Shown: positions 1 to 11,302 of the stretch, one piece after another
Position numbering within the stretch: the stretch's first letter is position 1
How the letters are laid out: each line of letters opens with the position of its first letter
Source of the DNA: Romanomermis culicivorax
Lineage: Eukaryota; Nematoda; Enoplea; Mermithida; Mermithidae
Direction: 5' to 3'
Length of the DNA stretch: 64,000 nucleotides
NCBI GenBank assembly: GCA_963922205.1
Contig: CAWUHX010000068.1
Coordinates: 806,001 to 870,000 of the forward strand
The notes under the pieces: generated by a model
What the model was told of the DNA's origin: nothing
The model's input: the letters and a program-made list of their open reading frames with translations, nothing else
The model's database searches: none
Made by a program: the position numbers and the translations under genes

Positions 1-1477
1 ACAAATACACGAACTGCCATGTCTGATGTTTCATACATGCAAGACATTATGCATCCATCAAATTTCTAGTTTCCGAATTTGCTCCAAAAATAAAGAACCC
101 GTTACTAAATTAAGACTTGAAACACATGTTAACTAATTGCATCGTAAAATATGTATAGAAAGTTCTTTAAAAAATAGTTTACCCAACAATTATATGTTGC
201 AGCAACCAGAAAAAATGCGACGTTTCTGTGTTTTGCATTCGATATCAGATTTTCACAAGTATCATTAAGAAATAATTTTATTTATTTCGAAATCCACAGA
301 CTGTTTTGAATGGCCCTACGTTAGACCAAAGATTTTTGTTTGTTCCATTAGATTTTCTTCAGATTTCACGAAAATAAAGAATTTTGATTGGAAATATGGA
401 TAATGAATTGTAGTCTTAACAAAAATGGAAACAGTAATTCAGTTCCTGATGATTTAAATAGACGACTGCAGGCTTGTACTGTTAAGTCGCTCCTATTTTC
501 TCTGCTATACACGAATAACGATTGTAGAAGTTGATCCAGAAAACAGTTGTTTATTGTAATTCACTAAAATCGAGTGTTAACCGCACCATATGTGCAGGAA
601 ATTCTAAAGCAAATAAGACCTGGACGTTCCAGCTTGACTGGCTGAGATACCACAAGTATTTTGGGAGCATTATTTCTGGTTAATCTGTGAACCCTCTACG
701 ACTCCACATTGAGACATAAATCAGACTTTGGGAATAAAGTTCCAAGTAGGAACCTTTTTGAGCTTTTAAGAATGATACAAAACTTGTTTTATTCATATTT
801 TTCACCGTTGTTCTGTTTCCATAACACTAACTACATCAACTTCCGAACTGTATCTGTTTACAGTAAATGACTACTTATTAGTGTGAATTTCTCAATCGTA
901 ATCAAAAATTCCAAAATTCACCTCATCGGATAAACTTTCGATTTATAAACCGTATAAAGTTTCTAGAAATGGCGTTGAAGGATAAAAATTCTGAGCGAGT
1001 TGAAATCTGAAAACAATGCTACACGAAATCAAAATCGTTTCACTGGTCGAATCAGTTGTCAATAAAAAGATCAACGTCAAAGTAATAGAACTCAAGAGAA
1101 GAAAATCACGAGTCAAAATGAGAAGATAAAACGAAAAACCTGAAAGTGAAGCACTAGAAAAAAGAGTAAATTGAGGCATCAGAGAAAAAAATAAAGCATT
1201 ATCATGGCAAAACAATTTACATGAAAACCAAAAAATGCGATTTGAAAATGAAAAGAGAGAAAATGAAAATGAAAAGAGAAAAGAAAACGAAAATATGAAA
1301 TAAATAATCAACTGAAAAGCAAGGAGTCACCATAAATAGAAAAAACAAAAAACATAATTTCAGAGCAGATAAACCGATCAATAAGTTTTTAATTCATGCA
1401 CAGAATACTGCTTATTTGATCAGGAAAATTAAAGTTGATCAAAATTTTCTTCAGAGGAACTAAAATTTCTAAATTTT

Positions 1478-1722
1478 AGTCCGTTTTTCCTGAAATGCTT
1501 CCAAATCATGAAAATGTAAAGCGAGTACTATTCTATGATTTTATCTATTTTTGTAAATTATAAACACATAGCGATGGAAATTTTCCTGCATAATCAACTA
1601 GCTTTTGAATACTTTTTTGAATAAAAAATCTCAATATAAAGCGTTGCGAAAACGGCCTTGACGAGATTACCCATTTCTTCGAAACTTTTAATTTAAAAGT
1701 GTTTGATGAAAAACAGACTATA
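1478..1722. repeat. CTATAG-ended MITE copy (family M1)
   Basis: About 245 bp. The left end reads TTAGTCCGTTTTTCCTGAAA and is followed by ATGCTTCC. The right end reads GAAAAACAGACTATAG. These are inverted versions of the ends found in the best copy at 23328-23579. It is non-coding and shares the family's length. Diverged. Confidence 0.55.
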
Positions 1723-1927
1723 GGGTCATACCGATTGATAGGTTAAAGCAGAACGAGTTGAATTTTTCAGATTTCGCCCCAAATGTTGGACCCGACAGAT
1801 TCCGGTTCAATCTGTTACCCGTTAACCCGTTGCCGGATCCGAAACTGACAAGATACAATTTTATCCATACTAATTTTTACTATGTCAAATGAATTTATGA
1901 CTAAGATTCCCGATCGAAAAATATTGC

Positions 1928-2172
1928 ATAGCCTGTTCGTTTTAGAATGCTTGTAAATCGAAAAATGACAAAAATTAGCACTATCGTTAAAATCCTTTAC
2001 ATAAAGCTGTCGCTGTACGTCTTTTTACTCAAAAAATTTTAAAATTTAGTTGTATGTGCTCACAGAGTTTCAGTTTTATGTGACATATAGTTGAGCAAAA
2101 TATTGCAAAGACGTATGATTACCTATTTCTACTGTTATTACTTAAGAGCATTTCAAGAAAAACAGACTATAG
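1928..2172. repeat. CTATAG-ended MITE copy (family M1)
   Basis: About 245 bp. It begins near ATAGCCTGTTCG, followed by a tract containing AAAATGACAAAAATTAGCAC, and ends with GCATTTCAAGAAAAACAGAC then TATAG. The interior tract AAATTAGCACTATCGTTAAA matches the interior of the copies at 23328 and 29919, which makes family membership clear. Confidence 0.65.
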
Positions 2173-3010
2173 TTACCGTAAACGACTTTCTAGCTAGAAC
2201 TATAGCAAGAGACATTTTCAGATAAATTTTTATCGCTCATACAAATGAGCTTTTTTGGATAAAACTATCACTTGCAAACAAAAATCAAATTACGAAAATT
2301 TATCCGATTAAAATTCTAAAAAGTGAAGATGCACTTGAAGAATAAAAGGTAGAAAATCCAAAAATCAAGATGTACAGCGAAATTGCAGGATTACTGTGTG
2401 AAAAAACGACGATCTGATCTGGATCATTGGAAATCATGAATGCATCTCATTTTTAAAAAAATCGAAGGGGCATCTCGAGAAGATAGGCTTTTGGACCTAA
2501 AGTCAATGTTCAAAAAAATTGCTCGACTCAGCATCGGCCATCAATATCTCCCATTCCGTCAGCATTTTTCCATAATAAATTACCACTATCACCATGCGTG
2601 TTAAAAAACCAATGAAAATTTAAGCTATTATTGGTATTGCTCGAAAAAACGGCGTAAAATTTACCTGAAAATCAACGGAGCGAAAAAAGTGCCACTTTTT
2701 ATTCACAGGTAGATGTAAAAATAGAAATTTGCGACTATGAACTTGGAAAGTAAATATTTGGAGAAAAATCGAACGGGTGGGCTACGAAATTGGGTGACCA
2801 TTTTTTCTTTTGTTTCGAAAATATGTATATTTTCACCCGTGGGAAAAATCAGGGTAGAACATAACAAGTTAACAACGAATTTTTGATCAATGAAATTCGA
2901 CCCTATGAAGTGGAATTTTGCAAAATGTCGAAAATTGTTCTTGAACCATTAATGCGTGTTTAAACTTGGTCCGATCAGCAACACCGTGATAATTAGTGTA
3001 ACTAAACAGT

Positions 3011-3100
3011 TAATAACTCATTTTTTGCTGTCTGCTTTTTGGCCTGTACAAAAGCAGTTTGGCCTGTACAACCGCAGCAGACAGCAAAAATGAGTTATTA
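3011..3100. repeat. 90-bp near-perfect inverted repeat with internal duplication
   Basis: The left arm (3011-3035) and right arm (3077-3100) are complementary over about 24 bases with one length difference in a T/A run. The loop carries the 12-base word TTGGCCTGTACA twice. It could be a hairpin insertion or a minimal MITE. An open frame starting at 3059 runs out of it and is not considered a gene. Confidence 0.75.
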
Positions 3101-3698
3101 CAATCAGCCGCAACTAACGTTCAGACAATTGTTAAAACAGTTAACTTGAGAATCAATTTGCCAGATCCATATACAATCTGGAAAGTCATCATGGAAGTTC
3201 AAATGCTATATTATCACACGAAGTGGATAAAAATTTCTATACAATATGCAGTTCACTGACCTAAAAATTACCTACAAGGAACTACAAAGTCTTTGAATAG
3301 AATACAGGAAGAAGGAAATTTTTTTGCACTGTAGACCATATTCCATACTGTAGAAAAATTTATGACGCAAAATATGCTGCGCGTGACTTTGCATACTGCC
3401 AGAATTTGCAATTCTAGATAACAAATTTCAAACTCGATGATCAACAAGTGATGTCATTCTGTTTTTGCTTCACCAGAGTCCGCAGACTCCCGAAAAACTG
3501 CCGCAACGTCTCTTATCATTAGAGCCACAGAAAAAAAAAATTTTTGCCGAAAGTCGGCTACAAAATTATCAATGAAGAATAATCAAATAAAGCAAAAAAT
3601 TTTCGGAAAAGTTGAATTTCGACGACAAAAAACCGTCGCCGAAAAGTCGCGCAGATAAGATTATCACCGAAAATGATTTTTCTAGGACTGGAAAGGAC

Positions 3699-3707
3699 TA
3701 TATAAGG
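3699..3707 (+). promoter_or_regulatory. TATA box of the 3749 gene
   Basis: TATATAAGG lies 42 bases upstream of the ATG at 3749. That spacing leaves room for a start site about 30 bases after the box and a very short 5' leader. It is one of only two convincing TATA boxes noticed just upstream of a coding-like ATG in this window. Confidence 0.5.
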
Positions 3708-3748
3708 GAATTAATTAGCGAGTGTTGCAAATTTGACTTTTTGGAGAA

Positions 3749-4262
3749 ATGTTGACTTCCGATTTTTGGGCTACCGAATATTTACGGACGTTGTCGCGAC
3801 AATCGACGTCGGGCGATATTTCTAATTCAGGAGATGAAAATTCGTCGTCAAAAGATGGAATAAAGAGACTGATCAAAGCCCGTTTGACCAGTGCTATAAT
3901 GAGGAGGAAGAGTTGTCAAGACGAAAGTCTATTCTACAGACCTTTGTTAGAAAACCCGATGTGCGAGAAGAAATTTGATCAAGATGGAGGGCAAGAGCGT
4001 AGTGAGTGAACAAAACTTCCGATGAGCTGCAGTTTCACTAATCTCAAACATTATCATGAATCGTGTTAATATGTTCAAAGACTATAGTCTGCTTTTCTTG
4101 CAATGCTCGCGAATAATAAAAATGGGAAGAAAGTATCATTATATTTTTACGATTTTCTCTTCAGCTGTATGTCACACCGGACTGGAAGTTTGTGAGAACA
4201 CTCAGCCTACCTTCGACAATTTCTGGAGTGACAAATCTTACAAACTTTGTCGTTTTTTTTAA
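3749..4262 (+). CDS. Small orphan gene, probably two exons (116 aa)
   Basis: Exon 1 is 3749-4001 and exon 2 is 4165-4262. Exon 1 starts MLTSDFWATEYLRTLS, followed by a Ser/Asp/Gly-rich stretch and a basic segment (IKRLIKARLTSAIMRRKS). Read without splicing the frame stops at 4007-4009. A donor GTGAGT at 4002 and an acceptor TCTCTTCAG ending at 4164 keep the frame (phase 1) and add 32 residues with Cys at the start and end (VCHTGLEVCENTQ to KLCRFF). The putative 163-bp intron includes the left-end words of repeat family M1. No family was recognised. There is no signal peptide or membrane segment. A TATA box sits 42 bases upstream. The one-exon alternative is an 86-residue protein ending at 4009. 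Confidence 0.45.
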
Positions 4263-5271
4263 TTTTAACTCACTAGGATTTTTGCTTATATAACTTAGAT
4301 GTGTTTTCATTTGGGCAAAATTTATCAAAAGTTATTCTAAGTTGTTGCATTATGAAAACTCTCTAAAAATGATCTGGTTCCACTGTCGCTTACAGCCTAA
4401 TCTGATCTCTCCAAGGACTGCTACTATCCTAGAGCCCCTAGAGAATTCAAAAACGACTATTATACAATATTTATTTTGAAAAGATTAATTCAGCGGTCAG
4501 ATTTTCGGCAAACGCAGCCTCACAAGAGATCAGGAAAAATTTTCATAATCTTGAAAGAGTCGAAAGGAGTGATCATCAAAAAGCCAGTATCATGAGGGGT
4601 AAATTTACCAAATAGCCTTCCATAATTTTGAAAAAAGATTTGGTTGCGACCTCGCTGCATCGATCGTTTCAAAATGAGCAGAGTATAGAAACGCTCCGCT
4701 TGCTCCATAAGTTTTGTGGTTCAGTAGTTCCTGCGGAAAGATTTTCTAATGGTCAAAAAAACTTTTGATCGAAGTTAAATTCAATTTTTTCCTCGAAAAT
4801 TTGTTAATTTTATCGAAAAGATAATTACGTGAAGCATATATGATATATCAGGAAGTGTAATCACAAAAAATTCAACTTTATCTCTGAAAATCAGCGATTT
4901 GAAACATCTTACATGCATATCAATCTATTTATTGCAGCGACCACTAAACTACTAAACCATACGGAAGGCAAATTGCGTCACTGAACAGCTAGAAAATCGA
5001 GCACTCTAGTAGTCTTTGGTACAACTGAAAAATCTGGACTATTAGATCACAAGAAATGATTACTGAACAACTGATCTAGTAACACAATTAACTACAGAAC
5101 AATTAGCTACAAAGCACAGCACTACAATGCGTGCGCCAGCAATGTACTTTGTAGCGATTCCGGTCAGCCTTACAGCTTCCAGGAAAATTATTCAACTACA
5201 GTAATTTATACTTTGTCTTTAAATTCAGCTAAAGAAAAATTTACCGAATTTTCTATCATATTCTATCAATT
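4263..5271. other. Intergenic region with dispersed repeat fragment
   Basis: No gene is supported. Positions 4612-4690 carry words (CCTTCCATAATTTTG, and CTCGCTGCATCGATCGTTTC) that recur almost unchanged at 47390-47465, so this is a copy of a dispersed repeat. The minus-strand open frame at 4520-4708 lies in that repeat and was not annotated. Confidence 0.5.
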
Positions 5272-5307
5272 GTGGAAAGAGGAAGCGAGTCGATTTTTAG
5301 AGAAGTA

Positions 5308-5526
5308 ATGTTTCAGGTGCAGTATATCCCTGATTTTTTAGACAATTTTGATTTTTTTAGTCTCATCAATTCTCCTTTCGCGGACGTGGAAATCGACAAT
5401 CTTATCGACGAGATTTTATCTTCTTTCGATCTTGACTTTTTGAAAAAAGTCTCGTTTGACGAGTTAAATCTGACTGATGCGGATTGCCAACAATTGGATT
5501 ATTTGATCGATTTTGGTTACATATGA
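5308..5526 (+). CDS. Short acidic protein, orphan (72 aa or longer)
   Basis: The frame is open from 5272, where the first codon is GTG; the first ATG is at 5308. From there it encodes 72 residues, very rich in Asp, Leu and Phe, for example FLDNFDFFSLINSPF and IDEILSSFDLDFL, ending DYLIDFGYI. Third positions of the middle part (GCG GAC GTG GAA ATC GAC) look like genuine coding use and contrast with the AT-rich flanks. A TTTCAG acceptor falls at 5310-5315, so this could instead be a terminal exon starting at 5316 whose upstream exon was not found. No known domain, no membrane segment. Short acidic amphipathic segments of this kind occur in interaction motifs, but I assign no function. Confidence 0.4.
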   Translation: MFQVQYIPDFLDNFDFFSLINSPFADVEIDNLIDEILSSFDLDFLKKVSFDELNLTDADCQQLDYLIDFGYI

Positions 5527-6041
5527 TCGATTTATGGCATGCTCTAGGATGATTTTAGATTCAGTTTTTCGCAGTCTATGATACACTTATTTTATGCGCT
5601 AATACATAGGATTTTAATGTGGTGCTGTGTAGAACGTAACTTTTTTTGTGTAAGGTATAAAAATTGCATATTTTTCTAATTTTTGATTTATATAAATTTT
5701 TCTTAAAAAGCGAAACAGAATTTAGTCAATTGAAAATTACTCGATTTTCTATGTCGTAATTTCAGGATTATTTGATATCAACTTTCAAGAAAACCTTAAA
5801 TAAGCAACTGATTTTTTTCATTTGGATTCGTCTTCGGCATTTAATTACGAATTTTGAGCCAAAATTGCCTAATTTGGAGTAAAAACGCTGAAAAAGACAC
5901 CTGCAGCAATCTGATAAGTTAAATTTCTTTAAAAAATTCGAATGACAAGGGAACTGCGCAACAAAATTTGAGTTTGAATTTCGTTTGAAGAATATTCGCT
6001 CTGCCAATCATAAATTAAATTATTTTTGAATATTTCCTTCT

Positions 6042-6739
6042 TTGCTTTCAGGGCAGTGATGAAAAGAGTCATGTTAAAAAGTATGAATAATTTGTTCATC
6101 GTACTATTTGGAAGTGTGAAGATTATTAAAGTGAAAATGTCCGAGGAAATCTTGCAACAAGGAATAGCCAAACAGTACACATCTGATCAATTGCGAACGG
6201 TAAATTCAAAAATTATCATCCAGTTTTGTGGTGCTGCAGGGTCAAAAACACACGCGCTCGACCTACAAATGACTATATGATAACTGTTATCAATGGATCG
6301 GGCACTACTTTGTAATGTTGAATAAGAAATGATTTTCATCAAGTTTTCCTTTGACAACAATCCGCATTCACATAGAAGGATTGTCATCGAAAATTGTCCA
6401 TTGTTGATCCACATATGTCAAAGCTGCCCAGGAATGCTTGTACCGAACAGCTATGAACATCTGAAATTACTTATAGAGAGATTTATGCATAAAAAATTTA
6501 TTTTTAGAAACGGCGCACCTCTGAACTTTTCTAGTGGTGCAACAACTGCAAGACAAATGAGTCCTCTGATAACATTCTTAGGAAGCTCGATCAAAATTAC
6601 GGCTTCATATAGTTTGCTAAATTATATTTTTAAATTTGAACGTGATAAGATCCAACTTGCATGCTTCGAGATGAAAAAATTTGATCAGATTGTAACAGTC
6701 TTGATGGAATGTTTGCTTCCCCAGAAGGATAATATATGA
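6042..6739 (+). pseudogene. Coding-like fragments, possible decayed gene
   Basis: After an acceptor-like TTTGCTTTCAG (ending about 6051) a frame stays open to 6200, encoding a basic stretch with SEEILQQGIAKQYTSDQ, and is followed by a donor-like GTAAAT. A second open frame at 6329-6739 encodes 136 residues including ENCPLLIHICQSCPG and a C-terminal part with KFDQIVTVLMECLLPQ. Neither frame matches a family I know, and I could not connect the two cleanly by splice phase. They may be remnants of a transposon gene or exons of an unrecognised gene. Confidence 0.25.
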
Positions 6740-7515
6740 CATGACACAAGTTTCGAATTTCGGCACACAATGAAGGAAATGGTCTCACAAAATTTGAATT
6801 CGATAAAAGATTTTTTTGGGATGGATGCCGGTTGTTGATAATACATTCCCATATTACTTCTGACGAGAGAGGAAAAGTGTAAATTTTTAAATCATATATG
6901 TTATAGCACACTGACCAATTGTGCCCATAGGCCTTCTTTACACTGAAACTTGAATAAATGTGCTAAATAATCGGAAGTTTACCTACACAGGTTCTCTGGA
7001 ACCATAGCATATATGGACAATTGGAAAATCGCATTGCGACCGATGCTGACTTCCATAACGTTCGAATTGATGAAGCTTTTTCAATGCAGATTGTTACATT
7101 CACTGTAAAAAAAAATTGTAGGATTAACGCAACTTTGTTGAGTGAAAATGGTTGCCTCAACATTTTTACGTTGAAAAAACTCAACTTTTTTGCGTTAATC
7201 CTACGCAAATATTGCAGGTCTTGAACGTAACAAAGTTAAGTAGCCACTTGTGTAGAAGTTGCGTAGGATCTACTCAACTTCTGCTAGATTTTGCAAAAGT
7301 TACGTAGGTTTAACGTAACTTATTTTTATTGTTAAAATCAAAAAATCAATAAAAACAAAACATTTACAATAAAAAGTTAAAAGACATACATCATAAAACA
7401 TGAGATAATAAAACGGGTATAATTAATCACAAGTCTGGAATTTTAATCAAAGAGTTTACGCGCTTAGATATTTTTGAGTTATGATTGTCTGACCAACCCA
7501 TGCATGTAATTGGGG

Positions 7516-7925
7516 GGGAAGTGCTATAGGGACCCCCAGAAATTGTCGACTATATGGCTAGCCATGGGGTGACCCCCCCAGGATTTTCCAATCCAATGGC
7601 TAGCCATATGGTAGCTGTTGGAACCCCCATAGTTTTGGTCGGAAAAATACTGCAAAATGTCAATTTTTTGATTAAAAATGTCAATTTTTGAACGAAAAAT
7701 GGTAAAAATGTGAATTTTCTTGGTGCTTCGCGCCATGGATACATTTTTTTGGTCTTTTTAGGGGATAATTACTATTTTTTGAACTATATTTCGGATTTTT
7801 TTCATGAAAAAATCGGATTTTTTTCCTTGAGAGACCCCTCCCTCCAAAATTTTGGGAACTTCTGACCCCCAGCCCCAAAAAAGTTGCCCAACCCTCCCAG
7901 ACCTCGGGGCTCTGTTACATGTATG
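7516..7925. repeat. Dispersed repeat with C/G runs, copy 1 (second at 54676-55040)
   Basis: It contains CCCCCAGAAATTG, TATGGCTAGCCATG, TTTTGGTCGGAAA, CTGCAAAATGTCAATTTTT, a CTTCGCGCCATGGATACA hairpin region and a terminal part with CCCAAAAAAGTTG and CCCAACCCTCCCAGACCT. The same ordered words occur, diverged, at 54676-55040. Short open frames on the minus strand here are by-products of the repeat. Confidence 0.6.
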
Positions 7926-8025
7926 GATAAACCTGCTTGAACAATAGCACATTAGCAGAATTCCAACATATAAGGCGCGCAGAATTAAATATTCAAAACA
8001 TAGTGGTACACAAAAACATACATAC

Positions 8026-8341
8026 TGGCCTCTTCGAGCATGCGTAAATTGTCTTGTACTATTTCATTTTTGGCAAGAATAAAAAATCGTAGTTCATCGC
8101 TGTTTATCATTGCAATTGTTGCACCATTCATTGGATCTGACGTCCCAATGCAGCAGTTGATGCACAACCCTGAAATTTTGATAATAATTATCTGCTGTTA
8201 TTATGCAATGAATAGAATGTTATACCTCAAATATTCAGCTGAATTGAGATATTTCTCGCCTAATAAAATCGAAATTGACATTAAAGCTTTGCCACAACTG
8301 AAGCTAGTTGAATTTTTAGTATCCAACAAATTAAAACATTG
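8026..8341 (-). pseudogene. Two adjacent minus-strand exon-like segments, phase mismatch
   Basis: Reading the minus strand, the first segment (8341 to 8226) follows a TGTTTTTCAG acceptor, encodes QCFNLLDTKNSTSFSCGK and continues to SAEYLR, and ends at a GTATAA donor. The second (8169 to 8026) follows AAAATTTCAG, encodes LCINCCIGTSDPMNGATIAM then INSDELRFFILAKNEIVQDN and LRMLEEA, and ends at GTATGT. Both are open in one frame only and look protein-coding. Joined as predicted they are out of frame by one base, so the gene is broken, an exon is missing, or a boundary is wrong. Family not recognised. They lie inside the candidate element 7099-13877, so a transposon gene is possible. Confidence 0.35.
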
Positions 8342-8784
8342 CTGAAAAACAGGAATAAAGATTGTAGGTGTAACATATTGGTTTACCAATAATGCAGTGT
8401 CCTCACTTCCAAGGATGAGCCATTTTTATTATGACTACTACAAACTTTCTTAAATCAATTGATTATTCTGGTGCACTAGCAAGTGGAATTTGTCTAATGC
8501 CTGAAACATACATTAAGAGATTATTTAAAGGAAATTGAGTGACAAATTGTGTTTAATGCAAGCACGGTTACAAGTAAGCCAATGAAATATAGCTAGAAAA
8601 ATGCTAGAGGAGCAAAATCAAAACTGATAATAACTTTTGATTGATTATCTTGATCAACTATTGGTTCTCTGATATCATGGCAGTGCAATGTAAATGTGAG
8701 ATTCATCAGATGAAAAATTTTTGCAATATGGGGATTTGTATGGCACACTCGGAAAAGCAGAAATAAGTCATGATTAGCATACCT

Positions 8785-8965
8785 GTACTTGGGGGGACCC
8801 CCCCTAACTTAGCCAACCATATACCCAACCCCCCTCTAGTTTCGAAAAATCAAAAAAATTTGCAAAAAAGTGGTTTTTGGCTTTTCGGAAAAATTTCAAC
8901 CCCTCCCCCCAAATTTCGGATTTACTCCCCCCTAACTGGTTGGAGGTCTTACAGGTATGATGATT
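8785..8965 (+). repeat. G/C-run repeat (family G), plus orientation
   Basis: Starts with GGGGGGACCCCCCCTAACTT and contains AACCATATACCCAACCCC, a run of AAAAATTT words, CAACCCCTCCCCCCAAATTT and GGAGGTCTTACAGGTATG. An inverted copy is at 10083-10270 and a third copy lies at 50390-50660. Confidence 0.65.
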
Positions 8966-9049
8966 AGTAATTGTACTAGTGATCATATGGGGACAGTTTT
9001 TTTCAGGGATGGGGCAGGGATGAGTTTTTCCCCATTCTTTCAGGGCTGG

Positions 9050-9135
9050 ATATGGGTAGAGAGATGTATTATAGAGTATGAGATGGGGGAGAGATGTACT
9101 ATAGAGTATAGGCTATGTACTATAGAGTATGAGAA
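9050..9135 (+). repeat. Short tandem direct repeat
   Basis: Three imperfect copies of GAGATGTACTATAGAGTATG lie end to end with variable spacers. No gene overlaps it. Confidence 0.7.
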
Positions 9136-10082
9136 ACCAAAAGTCCGGCTAGAGTGACTTGCTCGGTGCTTAGCACCAAAAAAATTTTGATTTGGAGGCC
9201 TCTAAAATGTTGGAAAATTCATTTTTCAGCACATTCTACTGAAACTACCAATTATGGATCTTTTTTACTACTGATCGCTAATTATTATTAACATTTCTAT
9301 CTAGTTGTTCAAAATTTTGTAAGCAGCTGAGGTATAAAACTTAAATGAAAAAATCAAAAATAACTATTTTTAACAAACCACCCTCTGAACTTATGTAGTC
9401 ATCATTTTTTTCCTTAAAGATTTTTTTCACATGGGAACTGGACCCGAAATATTTTTTCATATTTTTAAAAACGTTTATAATGTGCCTAGGGATGCTTCTT
9501 TATGCATTTTAGGAGCATACCCAAGCATTTTGATGCTTTTGGATTCAGAAACCTAGAAAAATTAGGAAAAAATTGAGAAAATTCTGGTTATGTTAGTCAA
9601 AATGAACTGATGAAGAATATATTGGTGTTTTACAAGGGCAGAGAAAGCATTCTAATGATAGAGTTGTCATGAATTTATCCTCTATTAATATTTCTGTGGT
9701 TTCGATAAGGATTGTCCAAGTCTATTTAATTCTTGTTCGGGGGCATAGCACCAGAAAAATTTTTGGATTTTCACTTTGTAAAATGCTGGAAAATGAACTT
9801 TCACAACATTGGCAAATCAACTAAAATCAGACTGCTGAAGTGTAATTTGTTAACTATTGCCCTTGAGAAATTTTCGAGTTTTTTATATTCTAAAATGCTA
9901 GAAAATAAATCTTTCTAATGGAAGTTCTAGAATCACAGTCTAGAATGATGTCTTCAATTTCCATTTTCAATAAACCCAAAAGTTCATGTTGAAAACGTTG
10001 GAAAAATTCCAAGCATGGAGAGGAAAAATTGAGAGAATTGATAAAGAAAAGTTTTTTTCAGCGAAATACTGACTGTTAACAA

Positions 10083-10270
10083 CATACCTGTAAGAGGGCC
10101 CCACCCCTTTGGGGGGGGGTAAATCTGAAATTTTGGGGGAGGGGGTTGAAAAAAGTCGAAATTTTTCCCCAAAAAGGTCAAAAAGACACACTTTTTTGCC
10201 AAATTTTTCCAAACTGGAGGGGTTGGGTATATGGTTGGCCAAGTTGGGGGGGGGGGGTCCCCCAACCATA
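10083..10270 (-). repeat. G/C-run repeat (family G), inverted copy
   Basis: The minus strand carries the same ordered words as 8785-8965: GGGTCCCCCC, CCAACCATATACCCAACCCC, CCAAATTTCAG-like tract and CTTACAGGTATG. Together with 8785-8965 it forms inverted arms around about 1.1 kb of unique sequence. Overlapping open frames in three frames are shadows of the repeat. Confidence 0.65.
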
Positions 10271-10446
10271 CATGGCCACAGGGTATACATAGGGTATACA
10301 TTATCCCTACCCTAAACTTTAGAGTAACCATTTGCTATCTGGCGATTTTTGGACAAAATTACAAAAATTACAAAGAAAAATACATTGACAAAAAATAACT
10401 GATGCAAGCAATGCACAGTATATGGTTGACAATAAGTATGAGAACA

Positions 10447-10645
10447 TCAAAATAAGTTACTGGTTGGCAAATACACATCATCTTCCATTTCAGTATCATC
10501 CAATTTCATTTCCTTTCTTGTTTTCTTTTTTCGATTATGAGGGTCATCAGTGCGCATGTGGTTTTCTGCAACCCATGCCTTTGCATATTTTGATGCTTTG
10601 AACTGTTCCAAATCATTTGGGCCATTTATTCTTAAGCAAACACAT
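10447..10645 (-). CDS. Isolated terminal-exon-like segment, unknown protein
   Basis: On the minus strand, after the acceptor GTCAATTTTAG, one frame is open to a TGA at 10447-10449. It encodes about 66 residues: CVCLRINGPNDLEQFKASKY, then AKAWVAENHMRTDDP, a basic run HNRKKKTRKEMK and an acidic tail DDTEMEDDVYLPTSN. Basic-then-acidic composition suggests a nuclear or nucleic-acid-related protein, but that is only inference. No upstream exon was identified. It sits between the family G arm and the 11303 element, so it may belong to a transposon. Confidence 0.35.
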
Positions 10646-11302
10646 CTAAAATTGACTTTTATCATTGTCACAAAAATGATTTGCTATATGTCAATTTTAG
10701 GATTTTTCCCTACCCTAAAATTTTGACCGTGGCCATGTATGCCCCCAACCCCTGCCCAATTACAGGTATGGTTAATGATTAAAAAATGAAATGAGCAAAC
10801 TTGATTGATAGAAACTGTTGATGATTAATTAGTAAGTGAAAGTAGATATGCTAATGGCCATGCCTGGTAGAAAATTATGATTAATATTTTTAATTCTGAG
10901 ATTTTGACCTTCTAAAGTCCATCAAAACGCATCTTTTCGATTTTGAATTCCCCAAAATTTTTTCCACAATGAGAGCCATACCCAGAATTCTTTTCCTCAT
11001 TTTCAAATTTTTTTCACAAAAGACCCCATTTGAGGAAAAACGGTGTATATAGTCATACACCAAGTACTGGGCCTTTTGTATGAACATGCTGCTCAAGAAA
11101 ACAATCCCAAGTTTCCCAGGTGCTGAAAAAATCCCCTGAGTTTCCCAGATTGTGTAGGAACTCTGCCAACTTATCTTTCAGCTAACCATGTCAGTGATAT
11201 AAGAAAAAATTGTGCAACAAAATGTTTCACAATGACTCAAAAAAAAAATGGAGTGCTGAGAAAATTTGAATATAACTCTATATATGTTCATGAAGCCTTA
11301 TA

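Larger units (their letters stand above)
1..3010. other. Gene-free AT-rich region with two small repeats
   Basis: No coding exon could be supported on either strand. Open frames here, including a long minus-strand one at 943-1311, come from A/G-rich low-complexity sequence and encode only Phe/Ser/Leu-rich peptides. The stretch contains two members of the CTATAG-ended repeat family, listed separately. A short run around 1780-1850 is rich in CCCG/CGGG words and resembles 33815-33925, so it may be a diverged dispersed repeat. Confidence 0.5.

Noticed and set aside
943-1311. 122-codon minus-strand open frame
   Set aside because: Produced by an A/G-rich low-complexity tract; the peptide is almost only Phe, Ser, Leu and Ile.
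9967-10331. Three overlapping open frames of 68-115 codons
   Set aside because: They follow the family G repeat and its G/C runs on both strands.
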